Source of the DNA: an uncultured Hungatella sp.
Lineage (GTDB): Bacteria > Bacillota > Clostridia > Lachnospirales > Lachnospiraceae
DNA: 64,000 nucleotides
Direction of reading: 5' to 3'
Assembly: GCA_910585645.1 (NCBI GenBank)
Contig: CAJUFP010000009.1
Location: 4,111 to 68,110 of the forward strand
Below, one piece after another: positions 61,935 through 64,000 of the stretch; the stretch's first letter is position 1, and each line of letters begins with the position of its first letter. A program made the translations under genes and the position numbers. The notes below the pieces were generated by a model. That model did no database searches. It was not told where the DNA came from and saw only the letters and a program-made list of their open reading frames with translations.

Positions 61935-63009
61935 ACAGCACCTGTCCATTTCTATTTTCACATTTCAATATATCAATCGTTCTTTTGACGCCTGTTTTGA
62001 TATCATACCTGGCCTTCCATCCCAGTTCTCGCAGCTTAGCCCCATCCAGTCTGGCTTTCGTAGCTGTGCTGTATCCCTTTGCCTCCGCCGCGTCAGGGAT
62101 CTCAAAGACCACCTTTTTTCCTGCCGATTCCGCAGCGATCGCCGCCAGATCTTTTAACATGATATCCGAGGCGCTGTCCGCGATATTGTAAGCCTCTCCG
62201 TTTTTTCCGCACAAAAGAATCCACAGAAATCCGGAGACAGCGTCCGCCACATAAGTATAGGAATAGTGCTGGTATCCCTCACTCTTCAAAACGATATCCT
62301 TACCGTTAACCGCGTTGCGGATAAACTGGGATATGGCTTTTGTGTCATCCCGCAGCATGGTGGGGCCATAGGATCTTGTGAATCTGGGGATCACGATGTC
62401 CAGATGCTTTTGATGGATGTACGCCTGACACAGGGCCTCCCCGCACCGCTTGCTTTCGGGATAACCTGCCCGAAGGGTATTGGGATTGATATAGCCGCAG
62501 TATCCCTCCTCAAACAGCTCCGTATCGCCTCGGTTTTCCCCATACACCTCATTGGAAGACGCAAAGGCAACACGGACTGCCTGATGTTGAGACGCGAATC
62601 CCAGCATATTTTGAAGCCCGGTAATATTGGCAGCAATCGTGCCAATGGGATCTGACGCGTACTTTACAGGGTGAGTATTACTTGCAAGATGGATTACATA
62701 GTCAATCTTTTCTAATTCTTCAATTAATGGCCTGTTAATATCATGGGCGATAAAACGGAACCGTTCATCATGCCAATAATGATCAAACCGCCTCTTCGCT
62801 TTCTTTTCATCACGTCCCAGAATATAGATCCGGCAGCTCATCATATGGTCCATGTTGCGATTCATGAGCACATCAACAAGAAAACTTCCGATCAATCCGG
62901 TGCCACCGGAAATCAATACGGATCTGTTTTGCAGCTTTTCCCATGGTAACAGCTGGTCAGAGACCAGCCTCACATCCTCCAGATAATGTTCATGTTCAAA
63001 AAATCTCAT
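61918..63009 (-). CDS. NAD-dependent nucleotide-sugar epimerase/dehydratase (extended SDR)
   Basis: A 363-residue SDR. A 30-residue leader precedes the cofactor loop ISGGTGLIGSFLVDVL. It also has VIHLASNTHPVKYASDP, VAFASSNEVYG and the catalytic YPESKRCGE (YxxxK), followed by RFTRSYGPTM and VADAVSGFL. The substrate is not evident; being between an IspD/TarI-like enzyme and LicD, a CDP-linked polyol or sugar is possible. ATG 63009 overlaps the preceding stop (ATGA). Confidence 0.85.
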   Translation of the reverse strand: MRFFEHEHYLEDVRLVSDQLLPWEKLQNRSVLISGGTGLIGSFLVDVLMNRNMDHMMSCRIYILGRDEKKAKRRFDHYWHDERFRFIAHDINRPLIEELEKIDYVIHLASNTHPVKYASDPIGTIAANITGLQNMLGFASQHQAVRVAFASSNEVYGENRGDTELFEEGYCGYINPNTLRAGYPESKRCGEALCQAYIHQKHLDIVIPRFTRSYGPTMLRDDTKAISQFIRNAVNGKDIVLKSEGYQHYSYTYVADAVSGFLWILLCGKNGEAYNIADSASDIMLKDLAAIAAESAGKKVVFEIPDAAEAKGYSTATKARLDGAKLRELGWKARYDIKTGVKRTIDILKCENRNGQVLYGTGL

Positions 63010-63722
63010 TTCAGCCACCCGATCTTTTCCGACTGCAGATATATCTTAAAAAGCTCCAGGTCTTCTTTAGTCGTAAGTTTAATGTTCTTATCAGAGCCGG
63101 CGGCAAAATATAAGCGTTCCCCTAACTCAACCATCATGGTATTCGTATAAGAAGCTCCATAGATCCCGATCTCCTTTTCGAAAGCCTCATGATAAGCCTG
63201 GTCCAGTTTCCCAAACTTGTATGCCTGGGGCGTGGAAACACGGCGCAAGGCGTCTCTGGGAATATATTTCACGGTTGAAATGTCGTCATCCGCGACAAAG
63301 ATCTGCTCATTATAGGGCAGGGAGGTGACCGCGTTTCCGTATTGACGGCATTTCACGATTACATCGGAGAGCACCGTCTCATCCACCAGGGGACGTATGC
63401 CGTCATGGATGATCGCGATATCGTCATTACCGCAGATCTCTTCCAAATTATAGACGCCGTTGCGAATAGATTCCTGAACGCTCATGCCACCGGAGACCAC
63501 CCACTTTAATTTATCAATGTTAAACTGTTTGGCGTATGCCCACACAACATCGTGCCATCCATCGATACAGACCACCTCAATGGCGTCGATCTGGGGATGT
63601 TTCTGAAACCCCTCAAGGGTATAGATCAGGACCGGTTTGTCAAATACGTTTATGAACTGCTTTGGGATGTCTTGTCCCATCCTGTGGCCTAAGCCGCCCG
63701 CGATGATCACTGCTATATTCAT
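63006..63722 (-). CDS. IspD/TarI-like cytidylyltransferase
   Basis: A 238-residue cytidylyltransferase: MNIAVIIAGGLGHRMGQDIPKQFINVFDKPVLIYTLEGF, IIHDGIRPLVDE and PRDALRRVSTPQAYKF, all shared by IspD (isoprenoid) and TarI (ribitol 5-phosphate). Leading a glycan operon with LicD suggests the TarI-like role of making a CDP-polyol donor, rather than isoprenoid synthesis. The ATG follows GAGGAG. It is the first gene of the minus-strand cluster, about 170 bases downstream of a promoter. Confidence 0.82.
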   Translation of the reverse strand: MNIAVIIAGGLGHRMGQDIPKQFINVFDKPVLIYTLEGFQKHPQIDAIEVVCIDGWHDVVWAYAKQFNIDKLKWVVSGGMSVQESIRNGVYNLEEICGNDDIAIIHDGIRPLVDETVLSDVIVKCRQYGNAVTSLPYNEQIFVADDDISTVKYIPRDALRRVSTPQAYKFGKLDQAYHEAFEKEIGIYGASYTNTMMVELGERLYFAAGSDKNIKLTTKEDLELFKIYLQSEKIGWLK

Positions 63723-64000
63723 ATGGTTTTCTCCTCGATTTCTTTATCTGACCGCATGACGATCCAAGCGTTCTCTATAAGAATCACTGATCTGAAAAGC
63801 CACAAAACTTACGAAACATCTGACATCATATCGAAACACCTATCCCAGATGTATGACCTATATGGCAGGATCTCACCTTTTTAACCCTAAAAGACAAGGG
63901 TTCTATAAAATGGGAAATCCGGCCTGTTAATAGGTATTAAAAAAGGTATACTTTTTTTGATTTAGCCGTCAGACTACATATATCTTATTTATTATCGGCA
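63723..64000 (-). promoter_or_regulatory. Upstream region of the minus-strand glycan cluster, two promoter candidates
   Basis: There is no gene in this stretch. Read on the minus strand, TTAACA (63930-63925), a 17-base spacer and TATAGA (63907-63902) make a sigma-A-like promoter with a leader of about 170 bases. At the window edge GCCGATAA (63999-63992) equals the -10 consensus of sigma-28; its -35 would fall outside the window. Short inverted repeats such as AACCCT/AGGGTT near 63879-63898 lack T-tails. Confidence 0.45.

Overview
The window is about 64 kb of chromosome from a motile Gram-positive anaerobe. I infer a member of the Clostridia, most likely Lachnospiraceae (Enterocloster/Lachnoclostridium type). 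The basis is FliY with a CheC-like part, a CheC/CheD/CheV set, LicT-type antitermination, several LicD proteins, strong AGGAGG ribosome sites and a moderate GC content. This placement rests on gene content only.

Region 1 (1-5.1 kb, metabolism): the 5' end of a DAHP synthase gene on the minus strand. Divergent from it is a PTS operon of licT antiterminator, EIIA, an unusual HPr and GlcNAc-type EIICB, with a ribonucleic antiterminator/terminator switch in its leader. galE follows, between two rho-independent terminators.

Region 2 (5.3-33.5 kb, plus strand): one very long flagellar/chemotaxis operon: flgB-fliEFGHIJK-flgD-(TIGR02530-like)-flgE-flgE-flbD-motAB-fliM-cheY-flgC-fliY-fliOPQR-flhBA-sigD-two rod genes-cheC-cheD-cheV and a secreted protein with choline-binding-like repeats. 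Oddities are a displaced flgC, two tandem hook genes, no fliL, flhF or flhG in their usual places, acidic insertions in both distal rod proteins, and a FliY whose linker carries four copies of a FliM-like CheY-docking motif.

Region 3 (33.6-44.2 kb, plus strand): directly downstream is a surface-decoration cluster: a CgeB-like glycosyltransferase, LicD, metallophosphoesterase, SDR epimerase, nucleotidyltransferase and a glycerophosphotransferase-like protein. A second transcription unit with its own promoter makes phosphonates: an orphan dehydrogenase, phosphonopyruvate decarboxylase, a small unknown protein, and PEP mutase fused to a nucleotidyltransferase. No aminoethylphosphonate transaminase is present. 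I infer a phosphonate-containing substituent that is nucleotidyl-activated and transferred, perhaps by LicD, to a flagellar or wall glycan.

Region 4 (44.2-63.7 kb, minus strand): a serine recombinase sits between two hairpin terminators at the point where two gene arrays converge. Beyond it lies a glycan-biosynthesis cluster, visibly AT-rich in the middle. Read in transcription order from 63.7 kb down it encodes an IspD/TarI-like cytidylyltransferase, an SDR, a second LicD, glycosyltransferases, two methyltransferases, an acetyltransferase, a KdsB-like CMP-sugar synthetase with an aldolase fusion, a dTDP-3-amino-sugar pair (FdtA/FdtB-like), and GDP-D-rhamnose genes (gmd, rmd, manC, phosphohexomutase). 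A sigma-A-like promoter and an edge copy of the sigma-28 -10 consensus lie upstream of it.

The most interesting features are the multivalent FliY, the phosphonate/LicD cluster next to the flagellar operon with its missing pathway step, and the aldolase-CMP-synthetase pair suggesting an undescribed acidic sugar. All calls come from reading the sequence; no database search was run.
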